A stretch of DNA of 64,000 nt from Muribaculaceae bacterium Isolate-002 (NCI) (GCA_004102805.1 SCEG01000002.1:62001-126000), one strand, 5' to 3'; numbered from the stretch's first letter, positions 27,037 through 37,919 are shown. A program made the numbers and translations. Notes: a model not told the origin generated them from the sequence alone.

Positions 27037-28965
27037 TTATTTGTCAGTGGCAAAGGGCACTACAGGCAGATTGTCGGCGCTGTAGAGATTGCCGTTGGGA
27101 TAGTCGGCCCAGTCATAGCGCGCCGCCACAGGACGGCTGATTTTGGGTGCGGTGAGCGTTACAGTCTTGCCGTCGGCACCGATTTCAGCTTTGGCTGCCT
27201 GCCAGTTGCCATCCTTGTCGCCGATTATAAAGCCCAGGGCAGCCGATGAAGTGGCATGCACGGGAGCGTCGAAAGTAAGAGTCATCTTGTTGCCTGACAC
27301 TTTGGTGCCTACGCATTTCGGTGCCTCACACGCCACATCCTGTCCGTATGTCTTGTTGCGGGCAAGCAGCGACAGACGGCGAGCCACCTCCTGCTTGTTT
27401 TTGGGGTGTATGTCAACCGGATTGCCGAGGTCTATCGCCGTGGCCACACCGGTATTGTCGAGCTCAAGAACCGACAGCTGCGCGTTGCGCAAAGCCGCCC
27501 ACTCCGATTCGGGCTGACAATAGCGGGGTGCGAGATAACCGGCGAGCTGCACGAAATAGAACGGCATGTCGGGATTGTTGAACGCATTACGCCAGCCTTT
27601 CACCATCTGCGGGAACAGCACGGCATATTGGTCGGCACGGCCGACATTGTTGCAGCCCTGATACCATATACAGCCCTTGATGGGGAAGTCACGCAACGGA
27701 TTTACCATCGCGTTGTAAAGCACGGTAGGATAGTTTGACGATGTGATTGACATCGGAGACGGTGCTATCTTCGAGAAATCGCACGACACCCTGTAAGCCC
27801 AGTCGCCGGTAAGCGACACGCGCTGTCCGTCACACTCGGCATACATCTTCGATGCGTCGCCATAGATGCCGCCTTCACCGCCATTGTCGGTTACGACAAC
27901 GGTCAAAAGCGATTTGCCGGCTTTCACCATATCGGTGGGCACGATGTATGTGCGCTCGCTGTTCCAGCCCGAGCCGCGTGCTATCTCTTTGCCGTTGAAA
28001 TATGTTACATCCTCGTCATCAATGCCGGGGAAACGAAGGGTAACTTTCTTACCGGCCCAGTCGGCGGGAATGTCGATCTGACGCTGCATGCAGACGATGC
28101 CGTCGAAGCCCGGAAGCACCGTCGACTCCCACATCGCGGGAGCGGGCATGACACCCCAGCCCTCTTCGCCGCCATGATATCTGTCGACGGCATAGTCGGT
28201 CCTGGCTGACTTAAATCCTTCTCTCCACTTTTCGAAGCGCGCCTCGTTGAGCCGTCGCATCTTGTCTACATCGTCGCCGGCCTCCTTCAGGTCACTTTTC
28301 TCGTCGTCAAAACCGGGTACGCTCTCAAGATATTCCAGAGGAGTCCACGCCTCGGCTGAAGTGCCGCCCCAGGTCGTATCGATTACACCGACGGGAACTC
28401 CGAGCTTTTCGGCAAGCTCGCGGGCATAGAAATAGGCGCAGGCCGAAAATTCAGGCACAGTGCCAGAGGTGCATTCCATCCAACCTCCGCCGTTGAAAAC
28501 CACATCGTCGAGAGGCACGGTAGAGATGTTCTTGCGCACCTGAAGCAGGCGCACGTCAGGATTGTGAGCCTTTGCTATTTCATTCTGGAAATCCATCACC
28601 TGTCCCCATCCGGCCAGAGGCATCTCCATGTTTGACTGTCCGGAACAGAGCCACACCTCGCCCGACAGTATATTGTCGATTGTCAGCGGCTCGCCGTCAT
28701 CAAATGTAATGCTGAGCGGACCGCCTGCGGCCGGAGTCGAGAGAGTGACGGTGAATTTGCCGGAAGCATCGGCCTTTACCTTGACAGCCTTCCCCCACGA
28801 GGGAGTGACTGTCACTTTCGCTCCGGGAGCGGCGATTCCCGGTATCTTGATTTCAGTGTTCTGCTGAAGCACCATGTTGTCGCCAATGTAGGCGGGAAGT
28901 TTCACAGCTGCGCCGGCGCCGGCGGCAGCCATAGCCGATATGGCCAGAATACAGATTTTTTTCAT
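27037..28965 (-). CDS. SGNH-type carbohydrate O-acetylesterase (sialate O-acetylesterase-like)
   Basis: 642 aa with a signal peptide (KKICILAISAMAAAGAGA). A short beta-sandwich precedes the SASA/SGNH catalytic domain: EVWLCSGQSNMEMPLAGW with nucleophile Ser111, GVIDTTWGGTSAEAW, KGCIWYQGCNNVGRAD and DIHPKNKQEVARRL with the Asp/His pair. A jelly-roll insertion (~residues 255-395, WESTVLPGFDGIVC to GDWAYRVSC) interrupts the catalytic domain, as in many Bacteroidota members. It would deacetylate sugars so that neighbouring glycosidases can act. Annotation as 9-O-acetyl sialate esterase is conventional; in this operon an acetylated plant or microbial glycan is equally possible. Confidence 0.9.
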   Translation of the reverse strand: MKKICILAISAMAAAGAGAAVKLPAYIGDNMVLQQNTEIKIPGIAAPGAKVTVTPSWGKAVKVKADASGKFTVTLSTPAAGGPLSITFDDGEPLTIDNILSGEVWLCSGQSNMEMPLAGWGQVMDFQNEIAKAHNPDVRLLQVRKNISTVPLDDVVFNGGGWMECTSGTVPEFSACAYFYARELAEKLGVPVGVIDTTWGGTSAEAWTPLEYLESVPGFDDEKSDLKEAGDDVDKMRRLNEARFEKWREGFKSARTDYAVDRYHGGEEGWGVMPAPAMWESTVLPGFDGIVCMQRQIDIPADWAGKKVTLRFPGIDDEDVTYFNGKEIARGSGWNSERTYIVPTDMVKAGKSLLTVVVTDNGGEGGIYGDASKMYAECDGQRVSLTGDWAYRVSCDFSKIAPSPMSITSSNYPTVLYNAMVNPLRDFPIKGCIWYQGCNNVGRADQYAVLFPQMVKGWRNAFNNPDMPFYFVQLAGYLAPRYCQPESEWAALRNAQLSVLELDNTGVATAIDLGNPVDIHPKNKQEVARRLSLLARNKTYGQDVACEAPKCVGTKVSGNKMTLTFDAPVHATSSAALGFIIGDKDGNWQAAKAEIGADGKTVTLTAPKISRPVAARYDWADYPNGNLYSADNLPVVPFATDK

Positions 28966-28996
28966 TTTATTTCGGTATTAAATTTTACTTTTCCTG

Positions 28997-31246
28997 TCAT
29001 TTCACGGTTACGACATCTCTCAGACGAATATCGTCGGAGGCGGCGCCGACCTGTATTTCAAACTCTCCTGGCTCGACCACAAGCTCCATATCCTCGTTCC
29101 AAAGCGCAAGCTCTTTCATCGGCACGTCAATCTCCACGACACGGCTTTCGCCCGGAGCGAGATTGATTTTCTTAAAACCTTTGAGCTGCTGTATCGGGGT
29201 CGATACCGAACTGATGCGGTCGTGCACATAGAGCTGCACCACCTCTTTGCCCTCACGTTCGCCGGTGTTGGTGACCGTCACCTTCACGGTAACCGTATCT
29301 GTGGCCTTCGGCTCTTTGTTGTCTATTTCAAGACCGGAGTATTCAAATGTTGTGTAGCTCAGGCCGTGGCCGAAATTCCATACCGGCTGCGGTATATCGA
29401 ATATATAACGCATCTTCGGATCAGCAGGAGTGCCGGGCTGATCCCAGAAATCGCGGTCAGTGAGATAATGATTATAGAAGCAGGGGGTGTTGCCCGTGCT
29501 GCGGGGGAAGGATACGGTCAGCTTGCCCGAGGGATTGACATTGCCAAGAAGCACATCGGCCATAGCGGCACCCTGCTGCTCTCCACCGCAGAACTGCACC
29601 AGCGCGGCATCGGCATTTTCCTGAACATAAGTCATCACCAACGGTTTTCCGGTAATGAACACGACAATCATCGGTTTGCCGGTGGCCTTTACGGCCTTGA
29701 TAAGGTCGAGCTGGCGTCCGGGCAACACAAGCGACGACAGGTCGTATGCCTCGCCAGCGGTGTTCTTGTTGCCGCCGCGGCCAAGGAATGTGGAGCGGGT
29801 GCCGACAGCCACGATAGCCACGTCGGCATCCTCAACAGCCTTGACAGCCTCGGGTATATGCGAATCGTCCTGACTCCACCAGTCGCAACCTTCGGTATAG
29901 GAGACCTGAGCCTTGTCACCGACAACTTCCGTCAGGCCTTCATAAAGGTCTATACCCTCTTCACCGTCTGAAGTGGTCCAGGCGTAGTCGCCCATCAGCG
30001 CGTAGTGGCCATTGGGACCCACGATGGCTATTTTCTTATATTTGTCGAGGTCGAGAGGGAGAATATTGTTTTTATTTTCGGCGAGCACGATACTCTCGTC
30101 GGCGACACGTTTTGCAAGTGCCACATGCTCTTTTGAACGCACCACTTTTTTCACGTCGTCGGGATTGATTTTGTCACCCTCGAAGAGACCGAGCTCGAAT
30201 TTCTTGCGGAGCACACGGCGCACGTTTGTATCAATCACATCCTCACTTATCTTGCCCTGCCGCACGGCGTCGACGAGTGTGCCGTAGGTCCAGTCTACAT
30301 TTACGTCGATACCCGCTTCGGCAGCCATGACGGCAGCCTCTTCGGGAGTAGCCGCGGCGTGGTGGAAAGTATTGAGACGCTCCACCGAGCCCCAGTCGGA
30401 GTAGACATAGCCGGTGTGGCCGAGTTCGCCGCGGAGCACGTCGGTCATATAGTAGCGCGAACCGGTAAGGGGCACGCCGTCGTAGGCCGAATAGCACGAC
30501 ATGATGGCACCGGGCTTGCACTCGGCGATGACGCGCCTGAACGGATAAAGATATATGTTGCGCATCTCGGCCGGACCGCCGGCCACCGACGCGCAGTTAA
30601 GACCGCCGCTGGGAGTGCCGTGCGCCACGAAGTGCTTGGGCATGGCGAGCACGCCTTCACCCTGATAGCCGTTGACAAACGCCTTGGCCATCTCGGCAAT
30701 CATGAAGGGGTCTTCTCCGAAAGTCTCCTCTATGCGGCCCCAGCGGAGCTCGCGGGCTATGTCGAGCACCGGAGAGAGCACCTGGCGGATGCCGATTGCG
30801 CGGGCCTCCCGGCCGCAGGCTGATGCCATCTCCTCAATGAGTCCGGGATTCCAGGTGGTTGACTGCGCTATGGCATGGGGAAACAGCGTGCAGCCGTTCT
30901 GAAGAATACCCTGTATGCCCTCGCAGCAGTTTATGATAGGAATGCCGAGACGGTTGTTTTTCTTCACATGCTCAGCCAGAGTCTTGTATATCACCGCAGC
31001 ATCGTAGGCATTATGATCCATCTCGTGGGTGGTGCCGTAGCTGTCATCCTTGAAGCGGTCGGCGATTTCGTGCACTTTGCCGGTGGGATTGTTGCGCATC
31101 TGCATCACCTTCTCTTCGAGGGTCATGCGCGAAAGCAGATCCTCGACGCGTGCGTCAATCGGCGCCTTCGAGTTTTTATACAACGGCCCCGCTGCAGCGA
31201 CGGCTGCCGTCATAAGTGCGGGAATTACAATTTTTCGTAGTTTCAT
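28997..31246 (-). CDS. GH3 beta-glycosidase
   Basis: 749 aa with an N-terminal signal-like segment (RKIVIPALMTAAVAAAG). The GH3 N-domain has LGIPIINCCEGIQGI, FGEDPFMIAEMA, PKHFVAHG (Lys204-His205) and the nucleophile in YVYSDWGSVE (Asp284). The C-domain and a fibronectin III-like tail (GREGKEVVQLYVHDRISSV) follow, as in BglX-type beta-glucosidases and beta-xylosidases. Likely periplasmic. It follows the hybrid sensor gene with a 58-nt gap. Glucosidase and xylosidase activity cannot be separated by eye. Confidence 0.93.
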   Translation of the reverse strand: MKLRKIVIPALMTAAVAAAGPLYKNSKAPIDARVEDLLSRMTLEEKVMQMRNNPTGKVHEIADRFKDDSYGTTHEMDHNAYDAAVIYKTLAEHVKKNNRLGIPIINCCEGIQGILQNGCTLFPHAIAQSTTWNPGLIEEMASACGREARAIGIRQVLSPVLDIARELRWGRIEETFGEDPFMIAEMAKAFVNGYQGEGVLAMPKHFVAHGTPSGGLNCASVAGGPAEMRNIYLYPFRRVIAECKPGAIMSCYSAYDGVPLTGSRYYMTDVLRGELGHTGYVYSDWGSVERLNTFHHAAATPEEAAVMAAEAGIDVNVDWTYGTLVDAVRQGKISEDVIDTNVRRVLRKKFELGLFEGDKINPDDVKKVVRSKEHVALAKRVADESIVLAENKNNILPLDLDKYKKIAIVGPNGHYALMGDYAWTTSDGEEGIDLYEGLTEVVGDKAQVSYTEGCDWWSQDDSHIPEAVKAVEDADVAIVAVGTRSTFLGRGGNKNTAGEAYDLSSLVLPGRQLDLIKAVKATGKPMIVVFITGKPLVMTYVQENADAALVQFCGGEQQGAAMADVLLGNVNPSGKLTVSFPRSTGNTPCFYNHYLTDRDFWDQPGTPADPKMRYIFDIPQPVWNFGHGLSYTTFEYSGLEIDNKEPKATDTVTVKVTVTNTGEREGKEVVQLYVHDRISSVSTPIQQLKGFKKINLAPGESRVVEIDVPMKELALWNEDMELVVEPGEFEIQVGAASDDIRLRDVVTVK

Positions 31247-31304
31247 GTCAATCGGTTTATGCGGTTTGTCTGTATTATTGTCAATGCCGGAAGCGGCGCC
31301 GGGG

Positions 31305-34300
31305 TCATAGCTCCCCGGGCTGCTCCGTATCTTTTTTCGTCAGATCGTCATCTGCGACCGACACCTGCGGCGCCCTACCGCCCTCGCCGTTGCGTGCATT
31401 CTGCTGACACTGTTTCTCGAAGCCCTTTGGCGTGACACCGAACTGGCGGAAGAACAGTTTGCTGAAATAGCTCGACGAGTTTATTCCCACCATAAAGCAG
31501 ACATCGCCAATGCGGTATTTTCCCTCCTGGATAAGCTCGGCCGCTTTCTTGAGACGGATAAGGCGTATCAGTTCTATCGGCGACAGGTTGAAGAGAGTCT
31601 TTATCTTGCGAAGCAGCGACGAGCGGCTCATGCAGAACACATCAGCCATCGACTCGACTGAGAAATTCTCGTCGGCAATGTTGTCGGTGATAATCTTTAT
31701 CACCTTGTTCATGAACTCTTCGTCGGCCTTGGTCATCTTCATGTTGTCGATCGAGAAGAACGGCTGCTTTAGGAATGCCTTGCGCTCGTGCTTGCGGTTT
31801 TCGAGAAGCGAAAGTATCTGCTGACGGAAATATTTGATAGAGAACGGCTTTTCGATATATGCCTCGCCGCCGCATTTGAGAGCGAGCAGCTTGGAATCGA
31901 GGTCGTTTTTGGCCGTAAGGAACACAACGGGGATATGCGAGCGGTTGATATCGTTCTTAACCTGACGGCACAGTTCGTAGCCGTCCATCACCGGCATCAT
32001 TATATCGGTTACAATCAGGTCGTAGTTATGCTCGGCAAGTTTGTCGAGAGCCTCCTGCCCGTTGCAGCATGAGTCGATTACAAAATTCTGCGCCAGCTGT
32101 TCGGAAAGGAATTCGCGCATGTCGTCGTTGTCCTCGACAAGGAGTATCGAATAGCTGCGCTCGGGCTCTGATGACTCATGGTCGTTGTCCTCCATGACAT
32201 ATTCGTTCATGGTGATGTCGGTGACGGGGGCGGCCTCAACCTCCACGCCATCCTGTTTGAGCGGCAGAGTGAGCACGAAAGTATTGACAGCAGGGTCGTC
32301 GCCGACAAGCTCTATACGTCCGTTGAGCAGATGAGCCAGCGTGCGGCAGAGCGGCAGACCGATACCCACGCCGTTGTTGTCCTGCTGGGAATTGATCTGG
32401 AAGAAAGGCTCGAAAATGCGCACGGAGTTCTCGACTGAAATCTTCTCTCCGTCGCTGCTTACGGCAATGCTGAAAGTCTCGTCGGTCGACGTAAGAGCCA
32501 CATGAATGCTGTGGCGGCCGTATTTGAGCGCGTTGTTGAGAAGATTTGAGAGTATCTTTATGAAAGCCTCGCAGTCGGTGACGGCATATACCTCTTTCTG
32601 CGGTATTGATGTGGTGAGCTCGCGGCCCTTGACCTGCATGGCCGGCTCGAAGCGTTCGATAGTCTCGTTGAGTATCTGGGTTACATCGACCCGCTCATAT
32701 TTGAAATCAAACTGGTTTGCACCTATTTTCTGGAAGTCGAGCAACTGTCCGGTGAGATTGAGCAGACGCGAGGTGTTCTTGCGCATAACCTTAATATAAC
32801 GCACCACCCTCTTGTCGTCGATGTCAAGCGACTCCATTGCCTCGAGCGGAGCGTCGATAAGCGACAGCGGAGTGCGTATCTCATGAGCTATTTCAGTGAA
32901 GAACTGCACTTTGTTCTCATACAGCTCTTTCTCTTTGTTGACACTGAAAAGCTGCTCCTTTGCGGCGAGTTTGCGGTCCTGATAGCGCTTGTAGCGTATC
33001 CACAGAGCCACAAGTATCGCTCCTGACACAAGTATATAGAGCGACATGGCCCACCAGGTGCGATACCAAGGTGTCATCACTATGATTTCTATAGATTTGA
33101 CCGAGTAGCCCGACCCGTTGTCGACCTTCACTTCGAGTGTGTAGTTGTCGGGCGACAGGTTGGCGATGTTTATCATGCGCTCGGGCACCGGTATCCAGGT
33201 CGTGTCGGAGGGAAGAAGGCGGTAGGAATAATCAAGCGTCCCCTGAGGCACATAACTCGGTGCCGACACTTCAAATATCAGGGGCGTGAAATCGTGGGAC
33301 AGTTTTATCTTGTCGGTGTAGAGAATGCTCTTGATCAGAGGCGAGCTTTCAGCTCCAGGTTTTATCTCCTTGTTGCTGCTGCGGAGCGAGGTGAAGAAAA
33401 TCTCGGGCACCGAATCGTTGTATGTGTCAATCTCGGGATTGAATGCAATCAGTCCTTCCATCGTGCCGAAATAGAACCAGCCATCCTTCGACGCCAGCGC
33501 CGAGTGGTAGTTGAACTGGTTGGAGAGAAGGCCGTCGGCGGTGGTGAACACTTTGACATGACCGGTCTCGGGATGATATTTGACAAGACCGCGGTTCGTG
33601 CCGAACCAGAGGAAGCCCTTGGAGTCCTCCAGTATGTCGTAGACCACATTGTCGGGAAGTCCGTGCTCCTCCGAGATGGTGATGAAGTTGTCACCGGCCG
33701 GATTGTATTTTACCAGACCGCCACGGTCAGTCGAAAACCAGATGTAGCCGCGCGAATCCTCCTTGATGGCGCTGATGGAGTTGGAGCGCAACCCGTTGGA
33801 GGCCTTCTCGTCGTAAGGATAATGGGTGAATTTATCGTTTGACGGATTGTATTTCCATATACCGCCACCCATAGTGGCAAACCATATCATGCCCTTGGAG
33901 TCCTGCATTATGTCGAATATCCACGCCTGGTCGAGTTCCGGCACAATGGCGTATTCATTCTTGCCTGAGAATGCACGGAACAATCCCCAGTCAGAGCCTA
34001 CCCATTTGTTGCCTTGTCCGTCGACGAGGAAGGAATACACACTGTTCTGCTCGTCGACACCGTGGAGCGATGTAAACCGGTTTTCAATCACCTTGCCGTC
34101 GACGATGACATCCATGCCGGTGCGCACCTTTCCGAGATATACCGTATCGCGGAAGGTCTTTATCATCAGCGATATATCCTTATTGTTAAGCACTTTGAAA
34201 TTACCTGTGCGAGGATTGAAGGTGGTGAAGCCGGCCTCTTCCGAACCGATATAGATTATGCCGTCGGCATCTTCGGTCAGCCCGCGGATACGCTTTGACG

Positions 34301-35378
34301 GAAGCGAGGTGTCTGATTTGCCGGAGGAATAGCGGTCGAAACGGAAACCGTTGCGCTGGAAGAAGTTGACACCGCCATACATGGTGCCGACCCACACGTT
34401 GCCGTCGCGGTCGGCATAGAGGGTGTAGATTGTGCTGTTGGAGAGATTGCTTTTGCCGTCGTTACCCTCCTGCAGCTTGATCTGGCTGCCGTTTATCATG
34501 TTAATGACATACAGTCCGTTCTGCGTGCCGAGCCATATCTCGTTGTCAATGCATATCATGGCGCGGGCAAAGATGTCGTCAGCGACATCTTTCACAATTA
34601 TCGGGGTCATCTCGCCTGTGGCCGGCTGATAGTGGTAGATGCGTCCCGAGGGTGTGCACAGGGCGAGATTGCCGTCAAATGTCTGGCGTATGAGCAGTAT
34701 TGTCTCGTTGTTAGGCGCGTCAAATCCGGGCATCTTGCGGAATTTGTTGGTCGTGCGGTCGTAGAAATAAAGACCGTCGCGGGTGGTGCCGGAGTAAACG
34801 GCATCATCCTTGTCGACAAAGAGCGACACCGGCAGATAGTCCTTGTTGCCGACCTTGTCGTGTATCACGGGATAGTAGTCAACCTGATTGTCACCGAAAT
34901 AGCGGAATATGCCCTGGTTGGGAATAAGCACCCATATATTGCCGCGGTTGTCGGGTATGATATCCTGCACCCAGTCGTCGGCGCTCACTCCCTCAGCACT
35001 CTTGTGACCGAGAAATGTGAATGTGTCGTTGCCAGGGTCATAGACATATATGCCGCGGTCAGTACCGACCCACAGCTTCCCCTCCGGCGAGGCATAGATG
35101 GAACTTATATTGTTGTTGCCGCGCTGGTTTTCATAATCGTAGCAATAGAAACTTTTCACAGTCTTGCCGTCGTAACGGTTGAGTCCGTTTTTGGTGCCGA
35201 ACCACATGAAGCCGTTGCAATCCTGGGTGATTGCTTTTATATATGACGACGACAGGCCTTCGTTGGTGCCAATCTGATTGAAGGAATAATTGACAGCGCG
35301 GGGATAGGCCGCCGCACGGAATGCCAGCGCGGCCAACGCAAACACTATCACAGTCAATATGCAAAACCTTTTTCTCAT
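31305..35378 (-). CDS. Hybrid two-component sensor kinase/AraC-type regulator (HTCS)
   Basis: 1357 aa single-protein signalling system. A signal peptide is followed by periplasmic two-component-propeller repeats (FNQIGTNEGLSSSYIKAITQ and many DxxGxxWxGT units) to ~residue 690, a Y_Y_Y domain, and one membrane helix (TWWAMSLYILVSGAILVALW). The histidine kinase has FFTEIAHEIRTPLSLIDAPL with the phosphorylated His and an ATPase domain with NNALKYG and GVGIGLPLC. A receiver domain (ILLVEDND, VTDIMMPVMDGYE with the phospho-Asp) and a C-terminal AraC DNA-binding domain complete it. HTCS proteins bind an oligosaccharide and switch on the adjacent glycan genes. Here the gene lies inside the operon, so it probably controls its own transcription. 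Confidence 0.97.
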   Translation of the reverse strand: MRKRFCILTVIVFALAALAFRAAAYPRAVNYSFNQIGTNEGLSSSYIKAITQDCNGFMWFGTKNGLNRYDGKTVKSFYCYDYENQRGNNNISSIYASPEGKLWVGTDRGIYVYDPGNDTFTFLGHKSAEGVSADDWVQDIIPDNRGNIWVLIPNQGIFRYFGDNQVDYYPVIHDKVGNKDYLPVSLFVDKDDAVYSGTTRDGLYFYDRTTNKFRKMPGFDAPNNETILLIRQTFDGNLALCTPSGRIYHYQPATGEMTPIIVKDVADDIFARAMICIDNEIWLGTQNGLYVINMINGSQIKLQEGNDGKSNLSNSTIYTLYADRDGNVWVGTMYGGVNFFQRNGFRFDRYSSGKSDTSLPSKRIRGLTEDADGIIYIGSEEAGFTTFNPRTGNFKVLNNKDISLMIKTFRDTVYLGKVRTGMDVIVDGKVIENRFTSLHGVDEQNSVYSFLVDGQGNKWVGSDWGLFRAFSGKNEYAIVPELDQAWIFDIMQDSKGMIWFATMGGGIWKYNPSNDKFTHYPYDEKASNGLRSNSISAIKEDSRGYIWFSTDRGGLVKYNPAGDNFITISEEHGLPDNVVYDILEDSKGFLWFGTNRGLVKYHPETGHVKVFTTADGLLSNQFNYHSALASKDGWFYFGTMEGLIAFNPEIDTYNDSVPEIFFTSLRSSNKEIKPGAESSPLIKSILYTDKIKLSHDFTPLIFEVSAPSYVPQGTLDYSYRLLPSDTTWIPVPERMINIANLSPDNYTLEVKVDNGSGYSVKSIEIIVMTPWYRTWWAMSLYILVSGAILVALWIRYKRYQDRKLAAKEQLFSVNKEKELYENKVQFFTEIAHEIRTPLSLIDAPLEAMESLDIDDKRVVRYIKVMRKNTSRLLNLTGQLLDFQKIGANQFDFKYERVDVTQILNETIERFEPAMQVKGRELTTSIPQKEVYAVTDCEAFIKILSNLLNNALKYGRHSIHVALTSTDETFSIAVSSDGEKISVENSVRIFEPFFQINSQQDNNGVGIGLPLCRTLAHLLNGRIELVGDDPAVNTFVLTLPLKQDGVEVEAAPVTDITMNEYVMEDNDHESSEPERSYSILLVEDNDDMREFLSEQLAQNFVIDSCCNGQEALDKLAEHNYDLIVTDIMMPVMDGYELCRQVKNDINRSHIPVVFLTAKNDLDSKLLALKCGGEAYIEKPFSIKYFRQQILSLLENRKHERKAFLKQPFFSIDNMKMTKADEEFMNKVIKIITDNIADENFSVESMADVFCMSRSSLLRKIKTLFNLSPIELIRLIRLKKAAELIQEGKYRIGDVCFMVGINSSSYFSKLFFRQFGVTPKGFEKQCQQNARNGEGGRAPQVSVADDDLTKKDTEQPGEL

Positions 35379-35426
35379 ATCGGATTTATATATTTTAAAA
35401 GTTTCTATGCCGGGAGCGCGGTATTT

Positions 35427-37892
35427 CTAACGCGCTGCAATCCTTTCGGAGAGTCGGCTGCCGTCACCCATCGTGACGCTGACGATATAGACCCCCTTCT
35501 GCACATTTACCCCAACCACAGCCTGCACGTGGTTTATACCGCCAGCTTTTGCCACGCAGCGGCCGCTGAGGTCATATATGCTTATCGAAGCCATCTCGGC
35601 CGAGGCCGACACGACGCACTCGTTGCCTGATATAACGGCCGAGACTGAGGGTTTCACAGCCTTGTCGACCGCGATGTCATCTACTCCCGCCAACGCTTTG
35701 GAGATGCGGAATACTCGCACGTCGGCCATAGGCACCGAGTAGTCAAACGTAGTTGTTTTCGGCGTCACGGTCTCTCCCGTCCACAACTCCTTTATTTCCT
35801 TTATGTTGGAAGGCTCGATGCCGATGCTTTCAAAGGTGATGCTGCCGTTGCGCGACAGATATTTACTGAAGTTGAACACTGCGACATAGAGATGGGCGGG
35901 GGTGTCGCGCATATAGATGTAAGCTGCCTGCTGCGAACCGGTGAACGAACCGCCGTCGACCGGACGGAACGAACCGGTGTGCTCACGCACGTAGGCGTTG
36001 ATGTCGGCATTGCCGAACATTTTGAGCGCACGGGCCTTAGAGGCTTCGGGATATGCCACCACATCGCCCTGCGTGTGGCCGTTGCCGCTGGATTTGTAGA
36101 CACATTTGTCGGAAAAACTGTCGCCGATGATAAAAGCTCCGGTGCAGAGGCCGGTGGTGACGCGCACACGGTTTTCGCCCTCGGTCTCGCCCTGTTTGTA
36201 GCCGTCTTTGTGGAGCACAAGCTGGTCGGGGTCATTGACCGAGTAGAGACGGTCGGTCCACCAGCCCCATGTCATGGCGTTCATCACATATTCGCTCTCG
36301 CCGAGTTCACTGAAACGGTCGCAGCACGAACGGCGTCCGTGAGCCCAACGATAGGGGAACAGCGGAGCCATCGACTCCACGATATACATGTCATATTTTA
36401 CAGCAAGGTCGTAGATTATTTTCATGCCGTAGTTATAGGCCATCACTCCGGTGGTGACTTCCGGATCATACCATGAGTCGCCCTCGCAGATGCCGGCATT
36501 GATGAAGTCCATCTTTATATATTTGATATTGTAGGCCGCCCAGCGCTTCAGCGTGGCCTCCATGTTGAGAGCGAAAGCAGGGTGCGTGGGGTCGATGGCG
36601 CAGTACTGTCCGCCGTTGAAGAGATAATGCGGACGGCCGTCGTAGCGCAGGAGTGCATCGCCCCATTTGTAGGAGGGCGCTCCGCCGACTCCGGTGCCGG
36701 CGACTTCGCTGTCGAAAGTCCAGTCCCATATCACCATTCCGCCATAGAGACCCAGACGCATGTCGAGACCTTCCTTCTTGACGCGACCTTCGGTGTAGGT
36801 GCCTTTGCCGAGAAACTTGTTGCCGAGCTGAGATATCTCGGCCGATGTCATGCCCCAGCCGTCGCAGAATGAGTCGAGGCTGACAACTGTCTGCCCGTTT
36901 TTGTCATGGAAGCCGAGGTCATACAGATTATCTTTTATCCACTGCGCTGTCTCTTTGACCGCGGGAGTGTTGACATGGTCCATCATGACGCCCCAGGTGC
37001 TCCAGCCCATAGGATTGCCCCCGTCCCAGGGAGCGGGAGGGGCGATGGCGGCACATGTCTCGGCGAATGTCTCCAGACCGTTGCGCCAGTCGTCGAAGAA
37101 GCCGACGAGATAGCGCGCCGACTCGGCTTTGTCGCCTCTGACATATCCGTGGGGAATCACTGTGTTGGTCTGCCAGTCAAAATCGCGCGTAAGCTGAGAG
37201 GTATAACCGGAGAGCAGTTCGAAACTCTCGATAAACCGCTTGTAGGAACCCTTGACCTTGATGCCGCTTTTCCATTTGTCGTGATCGACCGATCCGGCCA
37301 CAAATCCGAAACGAGTGGTGGCGTCAAACACGCATGCCACTTCGTGCGAGGTCATCTCGCTCGAGAAGTCATACACTTCGTAGCGGCCATGTCCGTCGTT
37401 GTCAAACGGCACCTTGAGCATACGGTGTGACGTGCCGGCCGGCAACTGGGTGCGGGTGGCGGTTGCGAGCGCCACGATATGGTTTGACTCTATGACTGCT
37501 CCGTCGGCATCGGCCGACACTGTAGCCTGCGCGATGAAAAACGATGAGTTGTCGTAGAGACTGAGTGTCTGCGTGAGAGTGGCGGTGCCGTCGGAATAGA
37601 CGCGTGTCAGCGCTTTTCCTGCGCCGATTTCATCTTCCATGCCGACAATCGACACCGACTTCGGCGTCATCGCAGAAGTGTTGATATATCCGGTGGCAGT
37701 AGTGCCGGCGATGCGGTAGGTGGCTTCGGCGTAGGCGTCAAGAATAGCCTCCTTGCCGTCAAAACTTATGTCGAGCGTGTTGTCGTCGGCATTGACTATC
37801 GCCCATCGGCCCTGCTCGAGGCGTGTCTCTCCCGAGGCGGCAAAGGCAGTGGCGGTAAAGGCGGCTGTCAGTATTAAACTCTTTATTTTCAT
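35427..37892 (-). CDS. Clan GH-D type (GH27/GH36-like) glycosidase with T9SS sorting domain
   Basis: 821 aa with a signal peptide (KIKSLILTAAFTATAFAAS). After a beta-sandwich, the TIM barrel starts at PMGWSTWG (~295-301), the GW(N/S)(S/T)W mark of alpha-galactosidase-like clan GH-D. The nucleophile candidate is in KYIKMDF (Asp462), and the acid/base candidate is the Asp in RRSCCDRFSE. The last ~90 residues, with MASISIYDLSGRCVAKAGG and GVYIVSVTMGDGSRLSERI, form a T9SS type A domain, so this enzyme is probably surface-exposed. It is a diverged tandem paralogue of the next upstream gene, which lacks that tail. Exact family and substrate are uncertain; alpha-galactoside is a guess from the fold. 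Confidence 0.8.
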   Translation of the reverse strand: MKIKSLILTAAFTATAFAASGETRLEQGRWAIVNADDNTLDISFDGKEAILDAYAEATYRIAGTTATGYINTSAMTPKSVSIVGMEDEIGAGKALTRVYSDGTATLTQTLSLYDNSSFFIAQATVSADADGAVIESNHIVALATATRTQLPAGTSHRMLKVPFDNDGHGRYEVYDFSSEMTSHEVACVFDATTRFGFVAGSVDHDKWKSGIKVKGSYKRFIESFELLSGYTSQLTRDFDWQTNTVIPHGYVRGDKAESARYLVGFFDDWRNGLETFAETCAAIAPPAPWDGGNPMGWSTWGVMMDHVNTPAVKETAQWIKDNLYDLGFHDKNGQTVVSLDSFCDGWGMTSAEISQLGNKFLGKGTYTEGRVKKEGLDMRLGLYGGMVIWDWTFDSEVAGTGVGGAPSYKWGDALLRYDGRPHYLFNGGQYCAIDPTHPAFALNMEATLKRWAAYNIKYIKMDFINAGICEGDSWYDPEVTTGVMAYNYGMKIIYDLAVKYDMYIVESMAPLFPYRWAHGRRSCCDRFSELGESEYVMNAMTWGWWTDRLYSVNDPDQLVLHKDGYKQGETEGENRVRVTTGLCTGAFIIGDSFSDKCVYKSSGNGHTQGDVVAYPEASKARALKMFGNADINAYVREHTGSFRPVDGGSFTGSQQAAYIYMRDTPAHLYVAVFNFSKYLSRNGSITFESIGIEPSNIKEIKELWTGETVTPKTTTFDYSVPMADVRVFRISKALAGVDDIAVDKAVKPSVSAVISGNECVVSASAEMASISIYDLSGRCVAKAGGINHVQAVVGVNVQKGVYIVSVTMGDGSRLSERIAAR

Positions 37893-37919
37893 GATTATGT
37901 CAGGTGTTTATTGTCTGAA